Assembly (NCBI GenBank): GCA_040900215.1
Contig: JBBDZL010000011.1
Coordinates: 1-29,574, forward strand
Direction of reading: 5' to 3'
DNA length: 29,574 bases
Source of the DNA: 9FT-COMBO-53-11 sp040900215
GTDB lineage: Bacteria; Patescibacteriota; WWE3; 9FT-COMBO-53-11
A model generated the notes under the pieces. The model saw only the letters and a program-made list of their open reading frames with translations, did not search any database and had not been told where the DNA came from. Below are positions 5,112 to 12,414 of this stretch, one piece after another. Both the position numbers and the translations under genes were made by a program. Every line of letters begins with the position of its first letter. The stretch's first letter is position 1.

Positions 5112-7808
5112 ATGAAGGTGTGGGGTAAGTATCTCCCGTATGTGGCGGTTGCCACTTTGCTTTACTTCATCGGGGCGGTCGTGTGGCTGCTCAGCCAAAA
5201 CACGGCGTTAATCCCGGCTGTTTTGATTTCCCTCGCGGTTTTCGTGGCCATGTCCGGCCTCCTCTTCTTTGTCTTACCGCTGTTGCGGCGAGTCGAGCAG
5301 AGTCCTAATCGCAGCGGAATCGCGAAGCTGCTTTTCGGCGCATCCGAGAAAGTTTCGGAGCCGCCGGCCAGCGACAGCGATGGGGAGGAAAGCGAGAGCG
5401 CCCAAGAGGCGTTCCGCCGGAATGCCCGGATTGAAGCGCTCCAGCGGGAAGATCGGAAGATGCACGACAAAATCTTTCGGTCGGGTGCCGTGATCAGCGT
5501 GGCCCTGGTTATTTTCGGGGCGATCATGTACTTTGCGTTTGGACTCTCCCCGAAAGAAGTCTTCTTCCTTCCGTTGGCCGCCGTCGCCGTTCTGTGGTTC
5601 TTGCAAATCGTATTTCTGCCGAAATCGGCAACTTACCTCTCTTTCCTGGTATTCACGGGATTGAGGTTCGCTTTCCAGACCTTCGGGCCTAATATCCTGA
5701 TGATGCTGCCGAACTTCATCATGCTCCCATTTTTCTATCTGCTGATGATGTTCTTCATGTTCGGCTCCATCATGTTGCCAAACCTGGCGCAGATCAAGTA
5801 CTTCAAGCCGGGAGATGGAAACTGGGAAGTTCCGAAGGGATCGACGCGCGGGCAATTCATTGCGCGCGCGATGGTTGAAACCCAAATCGACCGCTTCGTG
5901 CGCTACGCTAAAGGTCTCTCCGACCGGAAGCCGACGCGTGGAATGGTCTTTGAGGGCCCTCCCGGCACGGGCAAGACGCTGCTGGCGAAAGAGATCGCCA
6001 CGACGCTGGATCTTCCCGTCGTGATCGGGGATGCTTCCGCGTTTAACGCCCCATTCATGGGGTTTGGCCAGCTGATCCCACTGATTGTCCGATATCGGAC
6101 GGAGGGGTTGGCGCGCGAATATGGCGGGGCGATCGTCTTCATCGACGAGGGAGAAACGCTCTTCGGAGCGCGCTCCGGCATGCAGCAGCCGACGCCCTTC
6201 AATCGGGAGGTTGACCTGTGGGATGTGCTGGACATCAACGGCTGCCAGGTGTTTGATGTGCCGCATGTCCGGACTCGGCAATGGAATGAGCAGCAGATGG
6301 TTCTGGCGGCTCAGCCCGCTCCCCCGACGGATGGAAAGCACGGCATCTTCATGATGCCGGGGGCGGGGGGAGGAAGCTCCGCGATCTACCCGTTCCTGAC
6401 GTGGATGAGCGGCACCGATTCGGCGCCGTTCATGGAGAAATTCCTTCGCCGCAAAGCGAACGAGTTGTTCAGCGCCTTCTTCATCCCGGTGAAAGCCCTG
6501 GGTAAGGTGCTGCGGTTGCCTCCTGGCAAGCCCCAGCAAACCAATGTGATGTTCATCACCGCGACGAACCGCTTCTTCATGTTCGACCCGGCGATGATTC
6601 GCCCCGGGCGGTTCGGCATCGTCGCTAACTTCGTCAATCCCGACGAGGACGAGCGCGCGGATATTTTCCAGCACTATCTCAACAAGTGGCGCAAGATGGG
6701 GTACTACCAGGATGATCTGACTCGTCCGGAACGCATCCGGGAGTTCGCGCAAGCCACCCCCAATACTTCCCCGGCCGAGATCGAACAGATGGTCGAGGAG
6801 GCGGTGGATGTGCGCGTTCAGCATGTCGCCGAGCTGCGCCGGTTGAAGCGCTATGAAGCCGAAGGCAAGATTGACGGCCTGATTGAGCGCGACCGGAAAT
6901 TTTGGCTGCGCTTCAAGAACACCGTCTACGATGCTCAAGGCGCTGAAATCAAGGGTTGGGACGACGAGCGCGTGGATTGGCAGGCCTTGATGGAAACCCG
7001 AAGCGTCATCAGCTTCGGCCGAGCCAATCCGGAAGCAGCCCATGAGAAGACGCGGCGGAATGTCGCCTTCCATGAGTTTGGCCACTTTCTCGGGCTAAAG
7101 GCTTTCAACGGCCGCCGGCTGAAGCCGACGATCCTCACGGTAGTTCCGCGCCGAGGCAATCTGGGGATGGTGGCGCACGTCCCGCACGACACGCGCGAGC
7201 AGCATCCGCAAGAGTACTACGAGGGGATGGTGCGCACCTCAATCGCGTCCTGGGTGACGGAGCGCTTCTTCTTCGGGCAGAATATGCCGGGCGTATCCGG
7301 AGATCTCCGAAATGCCACGAACACTGCGGCCCTGATGGTCGGGAAGTTTGGCATGCCGAACTACGCTTGCTCGCCCGCCGATCAGAAGTACTATGCGGGT
7401 ATCGGCCGGGTGCTGATTTCCGAACCTGAAACGAGCATGTTTAATCCCCAGGCCACGGCCCTTCTCGATGGAGTTCTGAAGAACCCTTCCGGAAGGGAAA
7501 AAGTGGCGACGATCATCGGCATGGCGGCGATTGATGCCTACCGCTTGATCCGCGGAAACGAAGAGCTCTTCCTCGAGGTGATCCCGGAGTTCCTTAAGCT
7601 GGATGAGTTTTCCGGCGGACGGCTCGACGGTCTCTGGAAGAAGATGGACGAAGAGTTGGTGACGCTTGACCGGATGGCCAAGCGGGACCAGCGGGCGCGA
7701 CCGAAGCGGGCTTTCGCCGCGGTCAACTCGTTCTACGGGGAGACCGGAGCGGAGGGCTCGGCTACCTACCAGAAAGTGGTGGCGCAAATCGAAGGAGGCC
7801 CCTCATGA
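5112..7808 (+). CDS. Large membrane FtsH-like AAA ATPase/M41 zinc metalloprotease
   Basis: 898 aa from ATG 5112, chosen because AAAGGAG sits 8 nt upstream; GTG 5103 would overlap that site. Several hydrophobic segments (about 8-58, 125-175 and 180-230) replace the usual two-helix FtsH N-terminus. The AAA module has Walker A GPPGTGKT (282-289), Walker B IVFIDE (Asp345-Glu346), sensor 1 TATN (483-486) and RPGR. About 140 residues separate Walker B from sensor 1, against roughly 50 in FtsH, so there is an insert of some 90 residues containing a Gly-rich GAGGGSS stretch. The protease module has HEFGH (654-658, zinc His and catalytic Glu) and GVSGDLRNAT with Asp731 as the likely third zinc ligand. 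The role is ATP-driven degradation of membrane or cytosolic proteins. It overlaps the next gene by ATGA. Family is firm; function of the insert is unknown. Confidence 0.9.
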   Translation: MKVWGKYLPYVAVATLLYFIGAVVWLLSQNTALIPAVLISLAVFVAMSGLLFFVLPLLRRVEQSPNRSGIAKLLFGASEKVSEPPASDSDGEESESAQEAFRRNARIEALQREDRKMHDKIFRSGAVISVALVIFGAIMYFAFGLSPKEVFFLPLAAVAVLWFLQIVFLPKSATYLSFLVFTGLRFAFQTFGPNILMMLPNFIMLPFFYLLMMFFMFGSIMLPNLAQIKYFKPGDGNWEVPKGSTRGQFIARAMVETQIDRFVRYAKGLSDRKPTRGMVFEGPPGTGKTLLAKEIATTLDLPVVIGDASAFNAPFMGFGQLIPLIVRYRTEGLAREYGGAIVFIDEGETLFGARSGMQQPTPFNREVDLWDVLDINGCQVFDVPHVRTRQWNEQQMVLAAQPAPPTDGKHGIFMMPGAGGGSSAIYPFLTWMSGTDSAPFMEKFLRRKANELFSAFFIPVKALGKVLRLPPGKPQQTNVMFITATNRFFMFDPAMIRPGRFGIVANFVNPDEDERADIFQHYLNKWRKMGYYQDDLTRPERIREFAQATPNTSPAEIEQMVEEAVDVRVQHVAELRRLKRYEAEGKIDGLIERDRKFWLRFKNTVYDAQGAEIKGWDDERVDWQALMETRSVISFGRANPEAAHEKTRRNVAFHEFGHFLGLKAFNGRRLKPTILTVVPRRGNLGMVAHVPHDTREQHPQEYYEGMVRTSIASWVTERFFFGQNMPGVSGDLRNATNTAALMVGKFGMPNYACSPADQKYYAGIGRVLISEPETSMFNPQATALLDGVLKNPSGREKVATIIGMAAIDAYRLIRGNEELFLEVIPEFLKLDEFSGGRLDGLWKKMDEELVTLDRMAKRDQRARPKRAFAAVNSFYGETGAEGSATYQKVVAQIEGGPS

Positions 7809-8380
7809 AAAGGCGTCTCTTGAACGCGGCCACGGCTCTGGTGATTGCGGGGATCTGGATCCTCGCTCCCCGCTTCTACAACTACGAGCCTCCTCCCCAG
7901 ACTTTCGGTTGGGCGGAAGCTCCGGACCTGAAGGCTTTTCCGGTCGTCGATCTCCTGGTCGACTCGGAGAATAGCCACATCTTTATCGCTCTCGAGATTC
8001 CCGAACGCGCGGCGACGCCGCTGCTGATCGCGGATGTTCTCGAGACTTACCGGTGGTCTCAGCGGTACTTCCGCCCGCTTCTCTGTGGAGAAGCAGAGCT
8101 GCCGTATCTCTGCAAGATCGGGCTGACCGAGATCTATCTGGTCTCCCGCGTCCCCGCCTCCGGTTCCGGTCTTCGGTGTGCGGTGGGGGAGACCTATGTG
8201 ATGGAGGTCAGCTTCGGTCTGAACCAACTTGAGATCGAGCGTCTGCTCAACGGGACTCTGCCGGAGACCCTCCAGGAATTCTTCGGCTTCCACCAGGAAG
8301 TGGGTGAGAGAACTGGAGATACCGGCGGGTACCTTAAGCCGTATGATCCGCCGCAGTTCTTCTGTGGTTTCCCTAGGTAA
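7805..8380 (+). CDS. Unrecognised membrane-anchored or secreted protein coupled to the FtsH-like gene
   Basis: 191 aa, family not recognised. A basic start (MKRR) and a hydrophobic stretch (about 7-22) form a signal peptide or membrane anchor. The remainder looks soluble and exported, with four cysteines (94, 103, 125, 188) that could form disulfides outside the membrane. Its ATG lies inside the FtsH-like stop region (ATGA overlap), so the two proteins are translationally coupled and probably act together. By analogy with HflKC or other FtsH modulators it could adjust protease access or substrate choice, but there is no sequence resemblance to these, so that is speculation. A strong terminator follows 6 nt after the stop. 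Confidence 0.75.
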   Translation: MKRRLLNAATALVIAGIWILAPRFYNYEPPPQTFGWAEAPDLKAFPVVDLLVDSENSHIFIALEIPERAATPLLIADVLETYRWSQRYFRPLLCGEAELPYLCKIGLTEIYLVSRVPASGSGLRCAVGETYVMEVSFGLNQLEIERLLNGTLPETLQEFFGFHQEVGERTGDTGGYLKPYDPPQFFCGFPR

Positions 8381-8386
8381 GCAGAT

Positions 8387-8420
8387 AGGACCTTAGTTTC
8401 CAAACTAAGGTCCTTTTTCT
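8387..8420 (+). terminator. Rho-independent terminator
   Basis: Inverted repeat aggaccttagttt / aaactaaggtcct (8387-8399 and 8402-8414) followed by a T-rich run. It closes the FtsH-like operon. Confidence 0.93.
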
Positions 8421-8443
8421 TTTTCGTTTCTTCGAAAAAACTA

Positions 8444-8475
8444 GGTTTCCGCCTTTAGTGGAAGCCGTCCTTTTT
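8444..8475 (+). terminator. Possible second, weaker terminator
   Basis: ggtttcc (8444-8450) pairs with ggaagcc (8460-8466) with one G-T pair, followed at short distance by TTTTT (8471-8475). It may be a backup stop or a fortuitous hairpin overlapping the thrS promoter. Confidence 0.35.
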
Positions 8476-8476
8476 C

Positions 8477-8485
8477 TGCTATCAT
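8477..8485 (+). promoter_or_regulatory. Extended -10 promoter of thrS, leaderless geometry
   Basis: TGC-TATCAT ends 7 nt before the GTG start at 8493, so transcription should begin at or next to the start codon. No -35 or Shine-Dalgarno is seen. Confidence 0.55.
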
Positions 8486-8492
8486 TCTTCCT

Positions 8493-10247
8493 GTGGAAGA
8501 GAATGAATTAGACGAATTGCGCCATTCCGCGGCGCATTTATTGGCCGCCGCCGTCAAACAGCTTTGGCCGAATGCCAAACCGACTTTGGGTCCGCCGATC
8601 GCCGAAGGCTTTTATTACGATTTCGGCGATCTCAAGATTTCCGAGGAGGATCTTCCTAAAATTGAAAAAGAGATGGCCGAAATCCTCCCCTCCTGGAAGG
8701 AGTTTAAGCGGATCGAAGTCTCTCCGGACGAATCCCGGAAAGAATTCAAAGATAACCCGTATAAGTTGGAGATGATTGAAGAATTGGTTAATGACAAACA
8801 GAAAATTTCCATTTATCAATCCGGAGATTTTCGGGATCTCTGCCGGGGCGGGCATTCCGAAAGCCCCGCTAAAGATCTGGCGAACTTCAAGCTCCTCTCG
8901 ATCGCCGGAGCTTACTGGCGGGGGGATGAAAAGAACCCGATGCTGACCCGGATCTACGGCACCGTTTTCCCAACCAAAGAAGAATTAGATAAGTATCTGG
9001 CCCAGCGGGAACTGGCTAAGGAGCGCGACCACCGCAAGCTGGGGCGGGAGCTGGAGCTTTTTACCACCAGCGAAGCGGTCGGGCCGGGACTGATCCTCTG
9101 GCTGCCGAAAGGAAACATTATCAAAGAAGAACTTGAGAACTGGGCCAAGGAGACCGAAGCGGCGGGGGGTTACCAGCGGGTAACTACTCCCCACATCACC
9201 AAAGCCGGCCTCTACGAGACCTCCGGCCACCTTCCTTACTACAAAGACGATATGTACCCCCCGATGAAGCTGGCGGACGGAGAGGAATATTACCTCAAGC
9301 CAATGAATTGTCCCCACCACCACCAGATTTACGCTTCAAAGTCCCGCAGCTACCGCGAACTTCCCCTCCGGTTGGCGGAATACGGTACCTGCTACCGCTA
9401 TGAAGCGGGGGGAGAGCTCTTCGGTCTCCTGCGCGTCCGGGGCTTTTCCCAGAACGACGCCCACATCTACTGCACTTTGGAACAGGCGACGGAAGAATTC
9501 GTTCAGGTAATGAAACTTCACGAGCACTACTACCGGGGTTTGGGAATCACCGACTATTACTTGGAAATGGGTTTGCGGGATCCCAAGAAGAAGGATAAAT
9601 ACCATGGCGATGAGAAGATGTGGAAATTGGCGGAGGAGCTGATGCGGAAAGCGGTGGTCCAACTCAAGATCAAGATGATTGAAAAAACCGGCTCCGCCGC
9701 TTTTTACGGCCCCAAGATCGATTTTATTATCCGTTCTTCCACCGGCCGGGAGTTTGGTATCTCCACCAACCAGATCGATCTTTACATGGGCGAGCGGTTC
9801 GGGTTGAAGTATGCCGATAAAGATGGGAAGGAAAAGACCCCCGTGATCATCCACCGGGCGCCGCTGGGGTCCCACGAGCGCTTCATCGGTTTCCTGATCG
9901 AGCACTTCGGCGGCGAGTTCCCGGTCTGGCTCTCCCCGGTCCAAGCTGTGGTCATTCCGATCTCCGAAAAATTCGGGGAGTATGCCGAGAAGGTCAGGGA
10001 GGATTTGAAGAAGGCTGGCCTGCGGGTGGAGGTGGACGGGCGGGACGAAAAAATGCAGGCGAAGATTAGAGATGCCCAGCTCCAAAAAGTTCCCTACATG
10101 CTGGTGGTCGGGGAACGGGAGGAAAAAGCCGATTCAGCATCGGTCCGTCTGCGGAGCGGTCAAGATTTGGGAGAGAAAAAGGTCGGGGAGATTGCTAATA
10201 CCGTCAAAGAGGTTGCCGCATCTCGTATCATTGATCTATGGCCGTGA
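8493..10247 (+). CDS. thrS: Threonyl-tRNA synthetase without TGS domain
   Basis: 584 aa against about 640 in E. coli. Charges tRNA-Thr. It begins directly in the editing domain with HSAAH (His11, His15) and its partner CRGGH (Cys117, His121), so the N-terminal TGS domain is absent but Ser-tRNA(Thr) editing residues remain. The class II core has the zinc ligands Cys273 (MNCPHH), His324 (QNDAHIYC) and His454 (IHRAPLGSHERF), motif 2 YRYEAGGELFGLLRVRGF, and a C-terminal anticodon-binding domain. GTG 8493 is the first possible start: a terminator lies just upstream. First gene of thrS-infC-rpmI-rplT-pheS-pheT, overlapping infC by 10 nt. Confidence 0.96.
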   Translation: MEENELDELRHSAAHLLAAAVKQLWPNAKPTLGPPIAEGFYYDFGDLKISEEDLPKIEKEMAEILPSWKEFKRIEVSPDESRKEFKDNPYKLEMIEELVNDKQKISIYQSGDFRDLCRGGHSESPAKDLANFKLLSIAGAYWRGDEKNPMLTRIYGTVFPTKEELDKYLAQRELAKERDHRKLGRELELFTTSEAVGPGLILWLPKGNIIKEELENWAKETEAAGGYQRVTTPHITKAGLYETSGHLPYYKDDMYPPMKLADGEEYYLKPMNCPHHHQIYASKSRSYRELPLRLAEYGTCYRYEAGGELFGLLRVRGFSQNDAHIYCTLEQATEEFVQVMKLHEHYYRGLGITDYYLEMGLRDPKKKDKYHGDEKMWKLAEELMRKAVVQLKIKMIEKTGSAAFYGPKIDFIIRSSTGREFGISTNQIDLYMGERFGLKYADKDGKEKTPVIIHRAPLGSHERFIGFLIEHFGGEFPVWLSPVQAVVIPISEKFGEYAEKVREDLKKAGLRVEVDGRDEKMQAKIRDAQLQKVPYMLVVGEREEKADSASVRLRSGQDLGEKKVGEIANTVKEVAASRIIDLWP

Positions 10248-10765
10248 AGAGACCTTCCTACCGGACCAACGAAAGAATTCATGCTCCCGAGATTCGGGTG
10301 ATCGATGAGGACGGGAGCCAGTTGGGGGTGATGGCGACAAGAGCGGCGCTGGAATCCGCCCGGAGCCGGGGGCTGGATTTGGTCGAGGTGGCTCCCTCCG
10401 CTCAGCCGCCGGTGGTCCGGATTATCAACTATAAGCGCTGGTTGTTCGAGCGGGAGAAGCAGAAAGGGGAGGCGGGGGAGAGGCGGAGCGAGCTCAAGGA
10501 ACTGCGTTTCCGGCCGAATATCGGCGAGAATGACCTGCGGGTTCGGACTCGGCGGGCGGAGGATTTCCTCAAAGGCGGCGATAAGGTAAAATTAACCGTT
10601 GTTTTTCGGGGAAGGGAAGCCGCCCACCCTGAACTCGGATTAGAAAAGCTCCGCTTTGTGGTTGATCTCCTCAAAGAATTCGGAAAGATGGAGAAGGAAC
10701 CGGAGCGATTTGGCCGGGGCTACGAGGTGACCCTGATTCCGATCAAGAAAACTAATCATGCCTAA
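10238..10765 (+). CDS. infC: Translation initiation factor IF-3
   Basis: 175 aa. Binds the 30S subunit, prevents premature 50S joining and checks start-codon pairing. The N-terminal domain shows YRTNERIHAPEIRVIDEDGSQLGVM, then DLVEVAP and VVRIINYKRW, a charged linker, and the C-terminal KELRFRPNIGENDLRVRTRRAEDFLKGGDKVKLTVVFRGRE. Length is normal. The start lies inside the end of thrS (10-nt overlap) and the end overlaps rpmI by 8 nt, so translation is tightly coupled through the operon. If mRNAs here are often leaderless, IF3 discrimination would be of particular interest; this is inference. Confidence 0.96.
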   Translation: MAVKRPSYRTNERIHAPEIRVIDEDGSQLGVMATRAALESARSRGLDLVEVAPSAQPPVVRIINYKRWLFEREKQKGEAGERRSELKELRFRPNIGENDLRVRTRRAEDFLKGGDKVKLTVVFRGREAAHPELGLEKLRFVVDLLKEFGKMEKEPERFGRGYEVTLIPIKKTNHA

Positions 10766-10952
10766 GCACAAAGTTTCTAAGACAATTACGGAAAGATTTA
10801 AAATTACCTCTCGGGGAAAGGTTTTGCATTTGAGCGGAGGGATTAAGCACCGCCGTTCCAAAGAGCGAACCAGCCTGCGGATGCGCGGCAAAGGAATGAA
10901 TCCGATCAGCCCGGCCGATAAACGGCGACTGCGGCACGTTTTGGGTATATAG
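10758..10952 (+). CDS. rpmI: 50S ribosomal protein L35
   Basis: 64 aa, the usual length. MPKHKVSKTITERFKIT, the lysine/arginine-rich GGIKHRRSKERTSLR segment and a C-terminal DKRRLRHVL match L35. It is between infC and rplT, its standard place, with its ATG overlapping infC. Confidence 0.95.
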   Translation: MPKHKVSKTITERFKITSRGKVLHLSGGIKHRRSKERTSLRMRGKGMNPISPADKRRLRHVLGI

Positions 10953-10960
10953 CGACTGAA

Positions 10961-11353
10961 ATGGCAAAAGCAAAAGGAAGCATCACAATTCGCCGGCACA
11001 AAAAAATCTTGAAGCTGGCCAAAGGTTACCGGGGCGCTAAGAGCCGCCAGTATCGGCGAGCCAAAGAAGCTGTTCTGCACGCCGGCCAGTACGCCTTTGC
11101 CGGGCGGCGCCTAAGGCGCCGGGATTTTCGGACCCTCTGGATTAGCCGGATTAACGCCGCTTTGAAGCCCTCCGGAGTGAGCTACAGCCGGTTTATGAAG
11201 CTGCTCAAAGACTCCGGTCTGGATTTGGACCGTAAAATCTTGGCCCAGCTGGCGCTGGAGCAGCCGGAATCTTTTAAGAAGATCGTCGAAAAGGTGCTTT
11301 CCTCGCATCGCGAGGGTGCAATTTCCGAGGAGCGGAAAGTGACCAAAAAGTAA
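10961..11353 (+). CDS. rplT: 50S ribosomal protein L20
   Basis: 130 aa. The basic N-terminal extension (KILKLAKGYRGAKSRQYRRAKEAVLHAGQYAFAGRRLRRRDFR in the family pattern) inserts into 23S rRNA, and RLWISRINAA-like WISRINAALKPSGVSYSRFM starts the globular domain. About 12 residues longer than E. coli L20 because of a charged C-terminal tail (SHREGAISEERKVTKK). It begins 8 nt after rpmI. L20 represses this operon in some bacteria; no such site was identified here. Confidence 0.95.
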   Translation: MAKAKGSITIRRHKKILKLAKGYRGAKSRQYRRAKEAVLHAGQYAFAGRRLRRRDFRTLWISRINAALKPSGVSYSRFMKLLKDSGLDLDRKILAQLALEQPESFKKIVEKVLSSHREGAISEERKVTKK

Positions 11354-11355
11354 GC

Positions 11356-12369
11356 ATGAACGTTGCGGAGGCGCAAGAAAAGGCCTTATCCGAAATTGAC
11401 CGCGTTTCTTCTCTTCCCGAACTGGATAAAGTACGGTTGAACTACCTGGGTCGGAACGGGATTGTTAACCGGCTCTTGAGCGAGATTCCCGAGCTTCCGC
11501 GGACGGAGGACCGCAAGAAGGCGGGGGAAATAATCAACACTGTCAAAGGAAGGATCGAGACGGCTCTCGCCGCTAAGGACCAAAAACTAAAGCGGGAGAG
11601 CTTGAAGGAAATTGACCGTTCCTCTTTTGACGTCACCGCTCCCGGCTTGGCGCCGGCGTCCGGTTCCATCCACCCCCTCACCGCCTTTCGGGAATTCGTC
11701 CGCGACACCTTTACCAAGCTGGGATTCGAAGAAGTCTACGCTCCCCACCTCGAAGAGGACGAGTACAACTTCGGCCTGCTGAACATCCCTCCCGACCACC
11801 CTTCCCGCGACCTTTGGGACACCCTCTACCTGGAAGACGGCCGGGCCCTGCGGACCCACACCTCCAACATGCAAGTGCGGGAGATGCGGAATCGCAAACC
11901 CCCCATCCGAGTGATGACCTTTGACCGCTGCTTCCGCTACGAGAACATTGATCCCCACCACAGTCATACCTTCACCCAGTTCGAAGTGCTTTACGTTGAT
12001 AAAGACGTTTCGATGGGTCAGCTCCGCTTCCTTTCCGACCTTTTCCTCAAGGCGGTTCTAGGAGAGAAAACCCGGACCCGTTTTCGGCCGAAGTACTACC
12101 CCTTTGTCGAGCCGGGAGTCGGGGTGGACGCCCTCTGCCCGTTCTGCGAGGGAAAGGGGTGCCGAATCTGCGGAATGGGAGGTTGGTTTGAAATCGCCGG
12201 GGCGGGTTTGGTTCATCCCCAGGTTTTGCGAAACGGGGGAATCGATCCTAAGGAATACTCCGGCCTGGCTTGGGGATTCGGGCCCGACCGAATGCTAATG
12301 ATCAAACAAGGAATCAACGACATTCGCAATTTTTACGAAGGCGATCTGAGATTTTTGAAGCAATTTTGA
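11356..12369 (+). CDS. pheS: Phenylalanyl-tRNA synthetase alpha subunit
   Basis: 337 aa, catalytic subunit of the alpha2-beta2 enzyme that charges tRNA-Phe. An N-terminal coiled coil (about 1-85) precedes the class II core: LRTHTSNMQVREM, RCFRYENIDPHHSHTFTQFEVLYVDKDVSM (motif 2 region) and GLAWGFGPDRMLM (motif 3). Four cysteines (261, 264, 269, 272) form a CxxC...CxxC knob of the kind seen in many bacterial PheS. Its ATG is 2 nt past the rplT stop; pheT follows after 45 nt. Confidence 0.96.
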   Translation: MNVAEAQEKALSEIDRVSSLPELDKVRLNYLGRNGIVNRLLSEIPELPRTEDRKKAGEIINTVKGRIETALAAKDQKLKRESLKEIDRSSFDVTAPGLAPASGSIHPLTAFREFVRDTFTKLGFEEVYAPHLEEDEYNFGLLNIPPDHPSRDLWDTLYLEDGRALRTHTSNMQVREMRNRKPPIRVMTFDRCFRYENIDPHHSHTFTQFEVLYVDKDVSMGQLRFLSDLFLKAVLGEKTRTRFRPKYYPFVEPGVGVDALCPFCEGKGCRICGMGGWFEIAGAGLVHPQVLRNGGIDPKEYSGLAWGFGPDRMLMIKQGINDIRNFYEGDLRFLKQF

Positions 12370-12414
12370 GATGGACGGCCGAAGAAACGACCTAGCATTT
12401 TTAGCTGAACAAAA

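Noticed and set aside
5274..7085. A 603-codon open frame on the minus strand opposite the FtsH-like gene
   Set aside because: It is the shadow of a GC-rich gene with well-conserved AAA and M41 motifs on the plus strand; the minus translation is rich in Arg/His/Gln with no recognisable domain and no promoter or ribosome site.
7000..7808. TGA read as an amino acid (recoded genetic code)
   Set aside because: TGA ends the FtsH-like gene, tyrS, pheS and pilN at positions that match the family lengths, so TGA is a normal stop here.
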